Positions 12,901 through 21,627 of a DNA stretch of 64,000 nucleotides are shown here, in pieces. Position 1 is the first letter of the stretch; the number at the start of each line of letters is the position of its first letter. Source of the stretch: a virus; IMG/VR virus record IMGVR_UViG_3300022752_000019, positions 62,001-126,000 of that record; one strand, 5' to 3'. The notes under the pieces are model-generated. The model made no database searches and was not told the origin of the DNA. It was given only the letters and a program-made list of their open reading frames with translations. Both the position numbers and the translations under genes were made by a program.

Positions 12901-15545
12901 TGCCGCATCCGGAACTTGAGCTGATTAGCAACATCCTGAACTCGGGTGACTTCAACACGCCCAAGAAGAAGGGGTTGACCGCTGAGTGGTTTACACTGGA
13001 AGCTGCAAAAGACGCGTATCAGTGGCTGTGGGACGAGTACCACGACCCGCAACAGCGCGGAGAAGTGCCGACCGTTGATCGGTTCCTGCGGAAGTTCCCC
13101 AGCTTCGACTACGCGCCCAGCCGGAACTCGTTGAACGCCCTCATCACGGATGTGCGGACGTCGAAGGTCCAGGCAGACCTTCAACACATGCTGAACGAGA
13201 TGCAGGACGAGTTGGTGGATGGAGAAGATCCTTCCCTCATCCTCGACTCCTTCCTGCCGAAATTCCGGCGTATGAATGTGGAGGCGCACGAGGACGACGG
13301 CATCCTCTTGTCGTCCTCCGTTGCAATCCTAAAACAGCAGTACTCCACCCATGCCGAGTCTGGCGGTGTCGTCGGCATCCCGTACCCGTGGGAGATCTTG
13401 AACCAAAAGACCGGCGGTATGCGGGATGAGGAGTTCATTGTCATCTACGGCAGACCCGCAAACATGAAATGCGTGGTAGAGGGACAACGCATCATGATGC
13501 CCAACGGCGACATGATCCCGATTGAGGACCTTCCAGACCTCTGTACTGTCTCCTCATTCACAGATGCGACCATGAGCATGCGCTGGGCAGCAGCCCGGCG
13601 CGTGGTTAGCGGAGAAAAGGAGTGCGTTCGGGTGACGACGGAGAGCGGCCGCGTCATTGAGACAAGTACCGAGCACTACTTCATGGTCCCTGAAGGCTCC
13701 TTTGAAGGGAAGTACGACAGGATTCGAGACCTGCATGTTGGCAGTTGGATTGCTACTGCCCGCAGCGTCCCAGATTGGTCTTCGGAAAACCATGACCCTA
13801 AGCTGGGATGGCTTCTGGGCGCCCTGACGGGTGATGGGAACTACACACGAAGCGAGGTTCAATTCACCAATCACGATTCCGACGTGGTGTCCTCGCTTAG
13901 GTCCATCGCCCTCACGTACAACTGTAAGGTAAACAGTGGGAGCGTGGAGGGCGAATACCGGGTCGTGTCCTACGATACCCACAAGAACAAGATCTTGGAT
14001 CTACTCCGAGAGCTTGGGATGCACGGAAAGAAAGGGCCTGAGAAAGAAGTCCCGTCTTGGATTTTCCGATCCTCTCGTCAGACGATCGCGGCTTACTTGG
14101 GCGGTCTGTTGGACACCGATGGGACCGTTCGCAGCGCGTCTCCGTCTCGAGTCGCCTGGTACACTTCAAGCCCGAAGCTGGCCCGAGACATCCAGCATCT
14201 CTTGATGCGACTCGGCATCTCCCGGGCCGGAATCTCTGTTGATGCTGCAAAAGAGCAGCGGCAGATTTCCGTGTATGGCCCTGACCAGTACCGCATCCTG
14301 TTGAAAGTACTGGGCCCGTATTTGAGCTGCATGCGTAAGCGCACGGCACTCGAGGATCTCGCCAAAGAAACGGGAACCTCTCCAAATAACGACGGGATTC
14401 CCTGCTCTCGCAGACTGGAGGGACTGATCCTGGAGAAGAAGGGAGCACGTCTCTGGCCCCGGATGGGCAACTCGAAGCTGGATCGCTCCAAACTCTTCCG
14501 CAGGAGCGGATGCATCAGCCGCGCACTCCTCGAGAAGATGGCAACAGAATGGGGATCTGCCGAGTTGGCACTGGAGGCCCAGACACAGATTCGATGGGAG
14601 CGAATCAAGTCAATTGAACCGATTGGTAGAAAGCCCTGCTACGACGTCTGTATTCAGGACGGCCAAGATCCGAACTTCGTTGTCGAAGACTTCGTCGTTC
14701 ACAATACGTGGGCCGCGTGCGCGATTGCAGCGCATGCGTACCTTACGAACCATCGTGTGATGGTCTTCTCGAAGGAGATCTCACGCGAAGCCATGCTCAC
14801 GCGAATCTCGTCTATTCTGGGCAACGTGGACTACGACCGCCTCCGTCGCGGCTTGCTGTCCGAGGAAGACGCCGAAGAGTTCTTTGAGCTGATGGAGGAG
14901 CTTGCAGAGACCGAGGAAGACGAGAGCGTGGGTGCGCACCATCGCGCGCTCCTGTTCATGTCCGACAAGGGAAAGAAGTCGGGTAGTACCGTCGAAGACC
15001 TGATTGCGGCTGCCGAGCGGTTCCAGCCAGACCTGATCGTAGTCGACGGCTTCTACCTCATGCGCGACGGAAGGTCCGGGCAAAGAACGGCTGACTGGAA
15101 GCAGATTAGCCACATCAGCCAAGACCTCAAAGGCATGGCTCAGTTTGTTGGTTGTCCCGTCGTTGGTACGACGCAGGCCAATCGCGCGAATGCCAAAGAG
15201 CCCACTGGCGACGTTGATGACCTGTCGTTTGCGGACGGCATCGGCCAAGACGCAGACATCGCGTTCCGCGTATTCAAGGGACCAAACCCTTCGGGGAGAG
15301 GAGCCTCCCTTCTTTTTGTGTTCAGCAAGAGTAGAGAGACAGTGATTCCCCCGTTCATCATCAATGCTTCTCCCGGCTCAGACTTCAGCGTGCAGCAGGC
15401 CCATGCGAACGTGAAGGCGTTCCTTGAGTTGAAGGCGCAGATGGAGATGTCCGAGGGCGCTGACGGTGACGAGGGCGGGGGCGGCGGAGGTAAGAAGGAA
15501 GAGAAGAAAAAGCCCAAGAAGAGAGATGACCCCTTCAGAGCCTGA
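12900..15545 (+). CDS. dnaB: DnaB-type replicative helicase containing an intein
   Basis: 881-residue precursor; after splicing 469 residues, normal for a phage DnaB-like helicase that unwinds the fork in front of the polymerase. N-terminal helical domain (residues 1-120), then the RecA-like motor. The P-loop is GRPANMK-T: the usual Gly before Lys is Met, and an intein interrupts the motif between K190 and T603. After the intein come LIVVDGFY (Walker B) and GTTQANRANAKEP (sensor-like). The C-terminus is a Gly run followed by a Lys-rich tail. It overlaps the primase gene by 20 nt, as expected for a helicase-primase pair. Confidence 0.93.
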   Translation: MPHPELELISNILNSGDFNTPKKKGLTAEWFTLEAAKDAYQWLWDEYHDPQQRGEVPTVDRFLRKFPSFDYAPSRNSLNALITDVRTSKVQADLQHMLNEMQDELVDGEDPSLILDSFLPKFRRMNVEAHEDDGILLSSSVAILKQQYSTHAESGGVVGIPYPWEILNQKTGGMRDEEFIVIYGRPANMKCVVEGQRIMMPNGDMIPIEDLPDLCTVSSFTDATMSMRWAAARRVVSGEKECVRVTTESGRVIETSTEHYFMVPEGSFEGKYDRIRDLHVGSWIATARSVPDWSSENHDPKLGWLLGALTGDGNYTRSEVQFTNHDSDVVSSLRSIALTYNCKVNSGSVEGEYRVVSYDTHKNKILDLLRELGMHGKKGPEKEVPSWIFRSSRQTIAAYLGGLLDTDGTVRSASPSRVAWYTSSPKLARDIQHLLMRLGISRAGISVDAAKEQRQISVYGPDQYRILLKVLGPYLSCMRKRTALEDLAKETGTSPNNDGIPCSRRLEGLILEKKGARLWPRMGNSKLDRSKLFRRSGCISRALLEKMATEWGSAELALEAQTQIRWERIKSIEPIGRKPCYDVCIQDGQDPNFVVEDFVVHNTWAACAIAAHAYLTNHRVMVFSKEISREAMLTRISSILGNVDYDRLRRGLLSEEDAEEFFELMEELAETEEDESVGAHHRALLFMSDKGKKSGSTVEDLIAAAERFQPDLIVVDGFYLMRDGRSGQRTADWKQISHISQDLKGMAQFVGCPVVGTTQANRANAKEPTGDVDDLSFADGIGQDADIAFRVFKGPNPSGRGASLLFVFSKSRETVIPPFIINASPGSDFSVQQAHANVKAFLELKAQMEMSEGADGDEGGGGGGKKEEKKKPKKRDDPFRA
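13470..14705 (+). mobile_element. Intein with LAGLIDADG homing endonuclease in the DnaB P-loop
   Basis: 412 residues (191-602 of the precursor). Cys1 opens the intein (CVVEGQRI), block B TSTEHYFMV follows, and the C-terminal splicing block ends NFVVEDFVVHN with +1 Thr. Two dodecapeptides, LGWLLGALTGDG (302-313) and AAYLGGLLDTDG (397-408), mark a two-motif LAGLIDADG endonuclease that would cut an empty dnaB allele. All residues needed for splicing appear present. Inteins at DnaB P-loops are known in bacteria and phages. Confidence 0.95.
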
Positions 15546-16491
15546 CTTTCTTCCAGAGTTCCAGAAGTATGTCCCCGGACTCCGCCCAGGGTCCGGGGAC
15601 AACTTCATGGGCTTCTGTCCCATTCACGGAGAGGTGGTAGGGCAAAGCAAGCCGAGCCTGTCTGTCAACGTGAAGACGGGACTGTGGTTCTGCTTCGCAG
15701 GATGCGGCGGCGGGAACATCCGAAAGTTCCTGACGCTGCTTGGAGAAAGCAAGGCAGTTGTTGACAAGATTTCGGCTAAGAAAGTATCGACAAGTCCCGC
15801 GAAGCGAGCTAAGAAGACTGCTCCTGCGGATGAGATCCCAGAGCGGCTATTGGGCGTGTTCGACTGGTGCCCGGAGCAGCTTGTACGGGAAGGATTCCGC
15901 GAGAAGGTGCTCTTTGACAACGACGTAGGATTCGACAGGAAACTGTCGAGAATCACATTCCCTGTTCGTGATAGGACAGGGAAACTGGTCGGCATCGTAG
16001 GCAAGCAGCCGTCCAGTGAATTCGGAAAGTACAAGGTCTATACTACCGAACTTCTGGAGTATGGACTGAGAGTCCCTTCATTTTCGAAGGGAGATCACTT
16101 GTGGCGAATCGATAAGGTGGTCGAGGAGCTTCAACACGAACGCAAGCCTGTGTTCATTGTTGAGGGATTCAAGGCTGCCCTGTGGTTCTGCCAGGCGGGC
16201 ATCACGAATGTCGTTGCTCTGATGGGCAGCTACATGACGGATACCCAAAAACAGTTGGTCGAGAGTCTGAGTCCTCGGATCATCTTGTGTCTCGACAACG
16301 ACGACGCAGGGCAGTCTGGGACTCTGAAGATCGCCCAAAAACTTCAGGCTTCACGCGTTCACGTTGCCATCTTGCCGGAGGGGATTCATCAGCCCGATGA
16401 CCTCACCTCGGCGGAACTTCGTGAAGTGTGTAGCACCCCCGTAAGTATCAGTGAGGCAAGACGACAATGGCTCCTAAGACAATCCCCCTGA
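15526..16491 (+). CDS. dnaG: DnaG-type primase
   Basis: 321 residues from ATG 15526, which overlaps the helicase end; a longer frame to 15466 is a shadow of its Gly/Lys tail. A CHC2-type zinc domain (C31, H34, C56, C60; CPIHGE...FCFAGC) is followed by a TOPRIM core (FIVEGFKAAL with the catalytic Glu near residue 211; CLDNDDAG near 258). It synthesises RNA primers for lagging-strand replication together with the DnaB-type helicase. Shorter than bacterial DnaG because the helicase-binding C-terminal domain is missing or reduced, as in many phages. Confidence 0.92.
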   Translation: MTPSEPDFLPEFQKYVPGLRPGSGDNFMGFCPIHGEVVGQSKPSLSVNVKTGLWFCFAGCGGGNIRKFLTLLGESKAVVDKISAKKVSTSPAKRAKKTAPADEIPERLLGVFDWCPEQLVREGFREKVLFDNDVGFDRKLSRITFPVRDRTGKLVGIVGKQPSSEFGKYKVYTTELLEYGLRVPSFSKGDHLWRIDKVVEELQHERKPVFIVEGFKAALWFCQAGITNVVALMGSYMTDTQKQLVESLSPRIILCLDNDDAGQSGTLKIAQKLQASRVHVAILPEGIHQPDDLTSAELREVCSTPVSISEARRQWLLRQSP

Positions 16492-17588
16492 GTGCAAACC
16501 GTGGACGTAATGGCAAGGGCGGCCCTCGCCAGAAGAAGGCCGGCTGGAGTGCCAAGTGGTCCGATGAGTTGAAGATCGGCAAAGACGAGTCGGCGTGGAT
16601 CCAGATCACGCCGGGCAAGTACGAGGGCGAGGACGGTAACCTCCAGTCCTACTACTGCGCCCCCATGTTCAAGCTCCAGTTCCAGAACAAGTTCGGAGGC
16701 ACATCCTGGGGCTACTACCGCGGCAATGGTGGCCCGGACTGCACCCTTCAGCAGTGCGCCGATTCCAAGAACCCGAATGTTGAGGAGCCCAAGTACGGCG
16801 CCCCCAATCGGTTCTTCGTGAACGTGATTCACTACGGAGTGTACGCCCGCACCCCGCTCGAAAAGGACGGCAAGCCCGTCACCTACGCGGACGGAAAGCT
16901 GAAGGGACAGCCCGTCTACATCTGGAACGAGGTCAAGACGGTCCGGGAGAAGCGGCAGCTCATCTCGAACGGAGACCCGGAGGACGTCGGCTTCTTCCGC
17001 AAGAAGTTCCTTGAGCTGCCGGCCACGCAGTTCAAGATCATCCAGGAGGTCGCCAAGAAGGCGCGCTCCATGTGCAAGTGTGGCGGCACGCTGTTCCCCT
17101 CGGTGTTTGTCTGCCCGGAGTGCGAGGGCGTTCTTCTGGACGCCTCCGAATCGGACATGACCGACGCGGAGATCGCGAACTACGGTGACCAGGACATTCG
17201 CTGCCGCCACTGCGGCTCGGTGAACTTCCCTCGCGCGGAGTACGACTGTGACTCCTGCTCGGATCCGCGTCCGCACGAGTACCATGAGGTTGCGGCGAAG
17301 ATCAAGAAGGTGACCGGCAACAACGGCTACCCCTCCCTCGCCGTGGACAACGTAGTCTCGATGCGCGACCACACCTTCGAGAACAAGAAGCCCATCGTCG
17401 AGTCCGAGAAGGAAGACGGGTCGTTCAAGTACCCGGAGGACATCGAGAACCTGATGAAGGTCCAGTACGACTTCGAGACCTACACGGCCCCGAAGACGAA
17501 TGCGGAGTACTCTGAGCTGCTTGGGCTGCGTGAAGGTGACAACGGCTTCGTGTCCAACGCGAAGCGGTACAACAACTTCCGCGGATAG
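16467..17588 (+). CDS. Zinc-ribbon protein, putative single-stranded DNA-binding protein
   Basis: 373 residues, ATG 16467 overlapping the primase by 25 nt. A basic N-terminus (about residues 10-30) is followed by a beta-rich region, then two zinc ribbons: C203/C205/C216/C219 and C246/C249/C261/C264. The C-terminal third is acidic. Position between primase and DNA polymerase, dedicated terminator, a basic start and an acidic end fit a phage ssDNA-binding protein such as T4 gp32, which also holds zinc, but the folds cannot be equated by eye. The alternative is an unrelated replication accessory protein. Confidence 0.6.
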   Translation: MAPKTIPLSANRGRNGKGGPRQKKAGWSAKWSDELKIGKDESAWIQITPGKYEGEDGNLQSYYCAPMFKLQFQNKFGGTSWGYYRGNGGPDCTLQQCADSKNPNVEEPKYGAPNRFFVNVIHYGVYARTPLEKDGKPVTYADGKLKGQPVYIWNEVKTVREKRQLISNGDPEDVGFFRKKFLELPATQFKIIQEVAKKARSMCKCGGTLFPSVFVCPECEGVLLDASESDMTDAEIANYGDQDIRCRHCGSVNFPRAEYDCDSCSDPRPHEYHEVAAKIKKVTGNNGYPSLAVDNVVSMRDHTFENKKPIVESEKEDGSFKYPEDIENLMKVQYDFETYTAPKTNAEYSELLGLREGDNGFVSNAKRYNNFRG

Positions 17589-17595
17589 TTCATCT

Positions 17596-17626
17596 CCGAG
17601 GGGCCCCTTGTGGGCCCCTCGGTTTT
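17596..17626 (+). terminator. Intrinsic terminator after the zinc-ribbon gene
   Basis: CCGAGGGGCCC (17596-17606), loop CTTGT, GGGCCCCTCGG (17612-17622), then TTTT. Perfect 11-bp stem. The polymerase start codon follows only 13 nt later, so partial read-through must supply polA or a promoter lies within the upstream gene. Confidence 0.9.
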
Positions 17627-17638
17627 GTGGAGAAGAAC

Positions 17639-20044
17639 ATGCGCTACAAATTCGTCGATACCCCAGAGCCACTGTACATCTCCGACAAGAAAGATGCGGA
17701 GGCCACGGCTCGCGTGATGATGAAGCTGCGTTGCGTCGGGTTTGACACTGAAACCACTGGTCTCAGCAAGACCGAGGCGCGCATCAAGTTCTTCTCCTTT
17801 GGTTTCGAGGGGAAGAGATTTTGTGCTCCCGTAAGACTTCTTCCGGTCTTTCAGCCAGTGCTGGAGGATCCTCGCATCGACAAGTGCATGACGAACGCGA
17901 AGTTCGACATGCACATGGCGGCGAATCACGGAATCGAAATCCGGGGTCACATCTTTGATACCGTAGCCATGGACTGGCTACACGATGAGAACCGCCAGGG
18001 GCGGCACGGCCTCAAGCAGTGCGCAGCCGACTACCTTGGCCTCAAGATGGCCCCCTTCACACAGGTCTTCGGGTCCGTCGGAACGACGGACAAGGAGGTG
18101 GAGACTCTGTGTCGCATGCACGATGCGTTGGAAGACAACGATGCGTCTCATGCGCTGGAGATCCTCGCCCTCATCGGCCAAGTAGACATGGATCCAGACG
18201 CTCTGGAGGACATGCAGTCCGTCTCAAAGAAGCTGGCGGCTGGCCGCAAGGATCCACTGAAGCTCTACTCGGCGGTGCAAGTCCTCAAGATCGCGCGCAA
18301 GTACGGGCTCTGTCCGACGACGCGCGGCAAGGGAGGATACATCAGCGACTTTTCTGAGCTGCTCGGACTCGGCCCCGTGCCAAAGGAAGAGCGCGAAGAG
18401 TCCGCAGAGATTCTGGGTGACACCGACGCGCTGCTTGAGGCACACGAGTACATCCTCGAGACACTCGGCAAGAAGTCCACCAGTGAGTTGCCTCCGTTGG
18501 AGATGATTCGGCTCATGGTCGGAGACTATGCGTCTCTCGACGCCTGGGCGACATTCAAGCTTGTTGAGGAGCTGGAAGACAGGCTGTCGAGCGAAGACTT
18601 GCAGCCAGGAATCACACTCCTGGACTACTACAACTCCACAACTGCGGTCTTGGTTCGCATCCTGTGGATGATGGAGCGGCGCGGCTTCCAGCTTGACGTG
18701 GATGAGATCAACAAGCTCTCCCGTCCAATGCAGGCCGATATTTCGCGTCTCGAACGAGAGTTCGTGTCGATGGCGGGATGGGAAGTCAACCCGAACAGTC
18801 CAGCACAGTTGGTGGACCTGTTCTTCACGAAGAAAGGCAACCAATGGGTAGACCCCTTTGGGATGCCCCCGAGGAAGATGTCCTCGGGGGGTTCATCTGG
18901 AGTGAAGAAGCCCTCAATCTCGAAAGAGGTGATCGAGGACTGGGCCGAGAGGGGCGACCCTCGTGCGAAGATCCTTCAGGAGCACCGAGTGCTCCAGAAG
19001 CTTCACAGTACCTACATCGAGGCGTTGCCGCGCACGGTGGACGCACGGAGACGCATTCACACAGACCTAAAGGTCGCCGGAACGGTCACCGGGCGTCTGT
19101 CATCCGGAGAACCAAATCTACAGAACATCCCGGCGCGTGGTGATTGGGGACGCAGGATTCGGGAGTTCTTTGTTGCCGGCTTCTGGGGGTCTTGTGATCC
19201 TTGGTGCCTGCCAGAGGTAGAAGGAGTCCCGCTGCCGAAGTTTGCGCGAGATCAGCCCATGCGGCTAATCGTCGCGGACTATGAGCAGCTCGAGATGCGC
19301 ATCATGGCGCATATGAGTGGCGATCCAGTGATGATCGACACGATCAAGAGCGGGAAAGACCTCCACTCCATGACCGGAGCGTTGGCCGTCGGCGCCGACT
19401 ACGACGAGATTACCAAGGCGAAGAAGGCCGACAAGCCGACTCCCGACCAACTCAAGCTTCTCGAGCTTCGTAGTCAGATGAAGGCAGTCGGCTTCGGCTT
19501 GCTGTACGGCATCGGAGCTAAGAAGCTGGGAGGGCAGCTTGGGCTCAAGATGGTCAAGAAGTATGGCCGAAATGGGCAGGTCTACGATACTTGCCCGGAG
19601 GCCGAGGCACTGATCGAGAAGTACTTCTCGATCTACCCGAAGGTCGCAGAGTTCATCGAGGACACTCACTATGAGTGCGAAGAGAACCTGTATGTCTGCA
19701 CGATTCTGGGAAGGTATCGGCGGCTGCCAGATATCTTGTCAAAGGACCGTGGGTTGGCGATGCAGGCGCAGCGCCAGTCGGTTAACTCCAGAATTCAAGG
19801 TTCTGCCGCAGACATCGCCAATCAGGCGATGATTAACTGCGAGATGAGTAAGACCCTGCGCAAGCTCGGGGTGCGGATGCTGATGCAGATCCATGACGAG
19901 CTTGTATTTGAGGCCCCCGACATTCCAGAGATCATTGAGGAAGCCAAGCCGGAGATTCGCAGGTGCATGGAGAACCCCTTCCCAATGGACGTCCCCATCC
20001 TCATCTCGATGGATGACGCCCACTCCTGGGGAGAGGCCAAGTGA
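17639..20044 (+). CDS. polA: Family A DNA polymerase with 3'-5' exonuclease
   Basis: 801 residues from ATG 17639 (GGAGAAG upstream; a GTG at 17627 is less likely). Exonuclease motifs: FDTETTGL (D36, E38), NAKFD (D90) and YASLD (Y297, D301). Polymerase motif A is VADYEQLEMR (about 546-555), motif B RSQMKAVGFGLLYG, motif C QIHDELVFE (about 750). The predicted replicative polymerase of this phage. Between the second and third exonuclease motifs lies an insertion of roughly 150 residues (about 142-290), absent from the Klenow fold. No 5'-3' exonuclease domain. It overlaps the HU-like gene by 4 nt. Confidence 0.95.
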   Translation: MRYKFVDTPEPLYISDKKDAEATARVMMKLRCVGFDTETTGLSKTEARIKFFSFGFEGKRFCAPVRLLPVFQPVLEDPRIDKCMTNAKFDMHMAANHGIEIRGHIFDTVAMDWLHDENRQGRHGLKQCAADYLGLKMAPFTQVFGSVGTTDKEVETLCRMHDALEDNDASHALEILALIGQVDMDPDALEDMQSVSKKLAAGRKDPLKLYSAVQVLKIARKYGLCPTTRGKGGYISDFSELLGLGPVPKEEREESAEILGDTDALLEAHEYILETLGKKSTSELPPLEMIRLMVGDYASLDAWATFKLVEELEDRLSSEDLQPGITLLDYYNSTTAVLVRILWMMERRGFQLDVDEINKLSRPMQADISRLEREFVSMAGWEVNPNSPAQLVDLFFTKKGNQWVDPFGMPPRKMSSGGSSGVKKPSISKEVIEDWAERGDPRAKILQEHRVLQKLHSTYIEALPRTVDARRRIHTDLKVAGTVTGRLSSGEPNLQNIPARGDWGRRIREFFVAGFWGSCDPWCLPEVEGVPLPKFARDQPMRLIVADYEQLEMRIMAHMSGDPVMIDTIKSGKDLHSMTGALAVGADYDEITKAKKADKPTPDQLKLLELRSQMKAVGFGLLYGIGAKKLGGQLGLKMVKKYGRNGQVYDTCPEAEALIEKYFSIYPKVAEFIEDTHYECEENLYVCTILGRYRRLPDILSKDRGLAMQAQRQSVNSRIQGSAADIANQAMINCEMSKTLRKLGVRMLMQIHDELVFEAPDIPEIIEEAKPEIRRCMENPFPMDVPILISMDDAHSWGEAK

Positions 20045-20358
20045 ACCAGGCAGAGATGGAGAAGGAGATCGCCAAGAGAACTGGGCTGCCACTTCCCGCA
20101 GTTCAATTGGTGATCACCTCGCTCAAGGACGTAATGTCCGAAAGCCTCGGAAGGCAGCAAGATGTTGTCTTCCGAGGGCTCTTCCGGATCACAAGCACCA
20201 TTCGAGAGATCAGCTCCTTCCAGACTCGCGTTGGAGTAGACGAGCCTAAGAGGCAGACAGCGTATAAACTGGTTCTGGGAATCCACCCCGTCAAAGCGTT
20301 TCGCTCGGAGTTGAACCAATGGACAAGTACGCTGTCGTCCTCGACGACCAACACGTAA
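20041..20358 (+). CDS. HU/IHF-like DNA-binding protein
   Basis: 105 residues from a GTG overlapping the polymerase stop. The pattern of two N-terminal helices (EMEKEIAKRTGLPLPAVQLV) and a beta arm region (VVFRGLFRI...) matches the HU/IHF family, which bends and compacts DNA as a dimer. The C-terminal 12 residues (Ser/Thr-rich) are atypical. The arm tip lacks the usual GRNPxTG, which becomes VGVDEPKRQTAYK, so DNA binding details may differ. The context suggests a role in origin or recombination complexes or DNA packing. Confidence 0.8.
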   Translation: MNQAEMEKEIAKRTGLPLPAVQLVITSLKDVMSESLGRQQDVVFRGLFRITSTIREISSFQTRVGVDEPKRQTAYKLVLGIHPVKAFRSELNQWTSTLSSSTTNT

Positions 20359-20510
20359 AGACCGCGATGGAAGGGCCGGGCTCGTGCCCTTCCTGCGGAT
20401 CACGCAAGGTTGACACGCGGGGACTCACCCCGATGTGTCCGAACTGTGGCACTCGCCCCTGGGAAAAGAATGCCTCCTCGCAAAGCAGCAACCGCCGAAG
20501 CGCCCGCTAA
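20319..20510 (+). CDS. Small zinc-ribbon protein
   Basis: 63 residues, ATG 20319 with CGGAG upstream. CPSCG...MCPNCG is a clean four-Cys zinc ribbon. It overlaps the HU-like gene by 40 nt and the RecA gene by 41 nt in other frames, which lowers confidence. The ribbon is nevertheless too regular to be chance. Function unknown. Confidence 0.6.
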   Translation: MDKYAVVLDDQHVKTAMEGPGSCPSCGSRKVDTRGLTPMCPNCGTRPWEKNASSQSSNRRSAR

Positions 20511-21627
20511 TGGCGCCACCGCCGTCATCAACAAGCTGAAGAGCAAGTACCCCGGCAAGGTGTTCACCGCCGGGGAGTACACGATGCCCTGGAAGATGAA
20601 GCGCCTGCCGACGGGCGTCCTCGATCTCGACATCGCCCTGGGTGGCGGGCTGCCTGCCGGCGGCATGACGTTCCTGACCGGCAAGCAGGGAGTGGGGAAG
20701 AACTGGATGGTCAATCAGATCATCCGTCTTCACCAGGAGCGTCACGGCGCAAAGACCTCGGTCGCGGTAGTCTCGACTGAGATGGTGTACGACAAGGAGT
20801 ACGCGCGTCTTTGCGGCGTGAAGGTCTCCATGTCGGACCTTGAGATTGCAGAGCTTCGGGAGCAGTACGAGGCTCACGACGAACCGTGGCCTGCCGAGTA
20901 CGAGGCAGAGCTTCGGGAACAGGTCGGAGAGTTCGTCACTGTTCCTCCGTCCTTGGCCGAGGAGTCGCTCCAGATTGCGATTGACCTGATTGCCAGCCGC
21001 GAGTTCGACATCGTCGTCATTGACTCGTTTGGGTCACTCCTCACGGAGCACGATGATGAGTCAGAGCTTGCGGAGGCCAACCGTGTTGGAGGCGCTGCCC
21101 TCTTGAACACCAAGTTCGCGCGCAAGCTCAATGCGGCCCTTGGCCCGGATGAGTCGGGCAACCCGAACCTCACCTGCGTCATCGGTATCAACCAGGTTCG
21201 GGACAACACCGACCGCGCGAACAAGTACTCTCCCAAGACCATCGAGGCTGGTGGCTGGGCTCTCAAGCACGCGCGGTGGGTCACCATTGAGTTCTCCCCG
21301 CAGGCGAAGGTTCGTGACGGCGACCTGACCGTAGGTAAGACGGTTCGGTGGGAGATCACCAAGCAGAAGGCGGGCGGGCACGAGGGAGCCTCCGGCTCCT
21401 ACGACTACCTCTTCAAGTACACGGGCATCAACCGCGTCCAGCACTCCATCGCCGTTGCGGCGGACTACGGTGTCGTGACGCGGAAGGGCGCATGGTACAG
21501 CTACAACGGTGACCAGATCGGACAAGGTCTCGAAGGGGCCGCCAAGTTTATTGTGGAGAACGACCTTCTTCAGACGATTGAGGATGCCACCCTCAAGGCA
21601 GCGAACATCCGCTGCTCGTACGGGTGA
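20470..21627 (+). CDS. recA: RecA-like recombinase
   Basis: 385 residues from ATG 20470 (GGGAAAAG upstream). RecA/UvsX-type strand-exchange ATPase: GKQGVGKN Walker A (71-78), FDIVVIDSFGSLL Walker B, and CVIGINQVRDN matching the L2/motif region of RecA. Walker A ends in Asn instead of Thr or Ser. The N-terminal 30 residues are short and Pro/Ala-rich, and the C-terminal domain is compact. It overlaps the nuclease gene by 4 nt. Expected role: recombination-dependent replication and repair. Confidence 0.93.
   Translation: MPPRKAATAEAPANGATAVINKLKSKYPGKVFTAGEYTMPWKMKRLPTGVLDLDIALGGGLPAGGMTFLTGKQGVGKNWMVNQIIRLHQERHGAKTSVAVVSTEMVYDKEYARLCGVKVSMSDLEIAELREQYEAHDEPWPAEYEAELREQVGEFVTVPPSLAEESLQIAIDLIASREFDIVVIDSFGSLLTEHDDESELAEANRVGGAALLNTKFARKLNAALGPDESGNPNLTCVIGINQVRDNTDRANKYSPKTIEAGGWALKHARWVTIEFSPQAKVRDGDLTVGKTVRWEITKQKAGGHEGASGSYDYLFKYTGINRVQHSIAVAADYGVVTRKGAWYSYNGDQIGQGLEGAAKFIVENDLLQTIEDATLKAANIRCSYG

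Noticed and set aside
12900-15545. Two separate genes for helicase halves
   Set aside because: The reading frame is continuous and the interruption has full intein signatures.
16389-17672. 427-aa open frame on the minus strand opposite the putative SSB gene
   Set aside because: Composition is the typical Leu/Val/Arg/Gly-rich shadow of a GC-rich gene on the other strand; no ribosome binding site and it runs through a terminator hairpin.
18866-18890. Perfect 10-bp hairpin (CCCCCGAGGA / TCCTCGGGGG) as a terminator
   Set aside because: It is within the DNA polymerase coding region, no T-run follows, and the encoded residues are a plain loop. Noted as possible RNA structure only.
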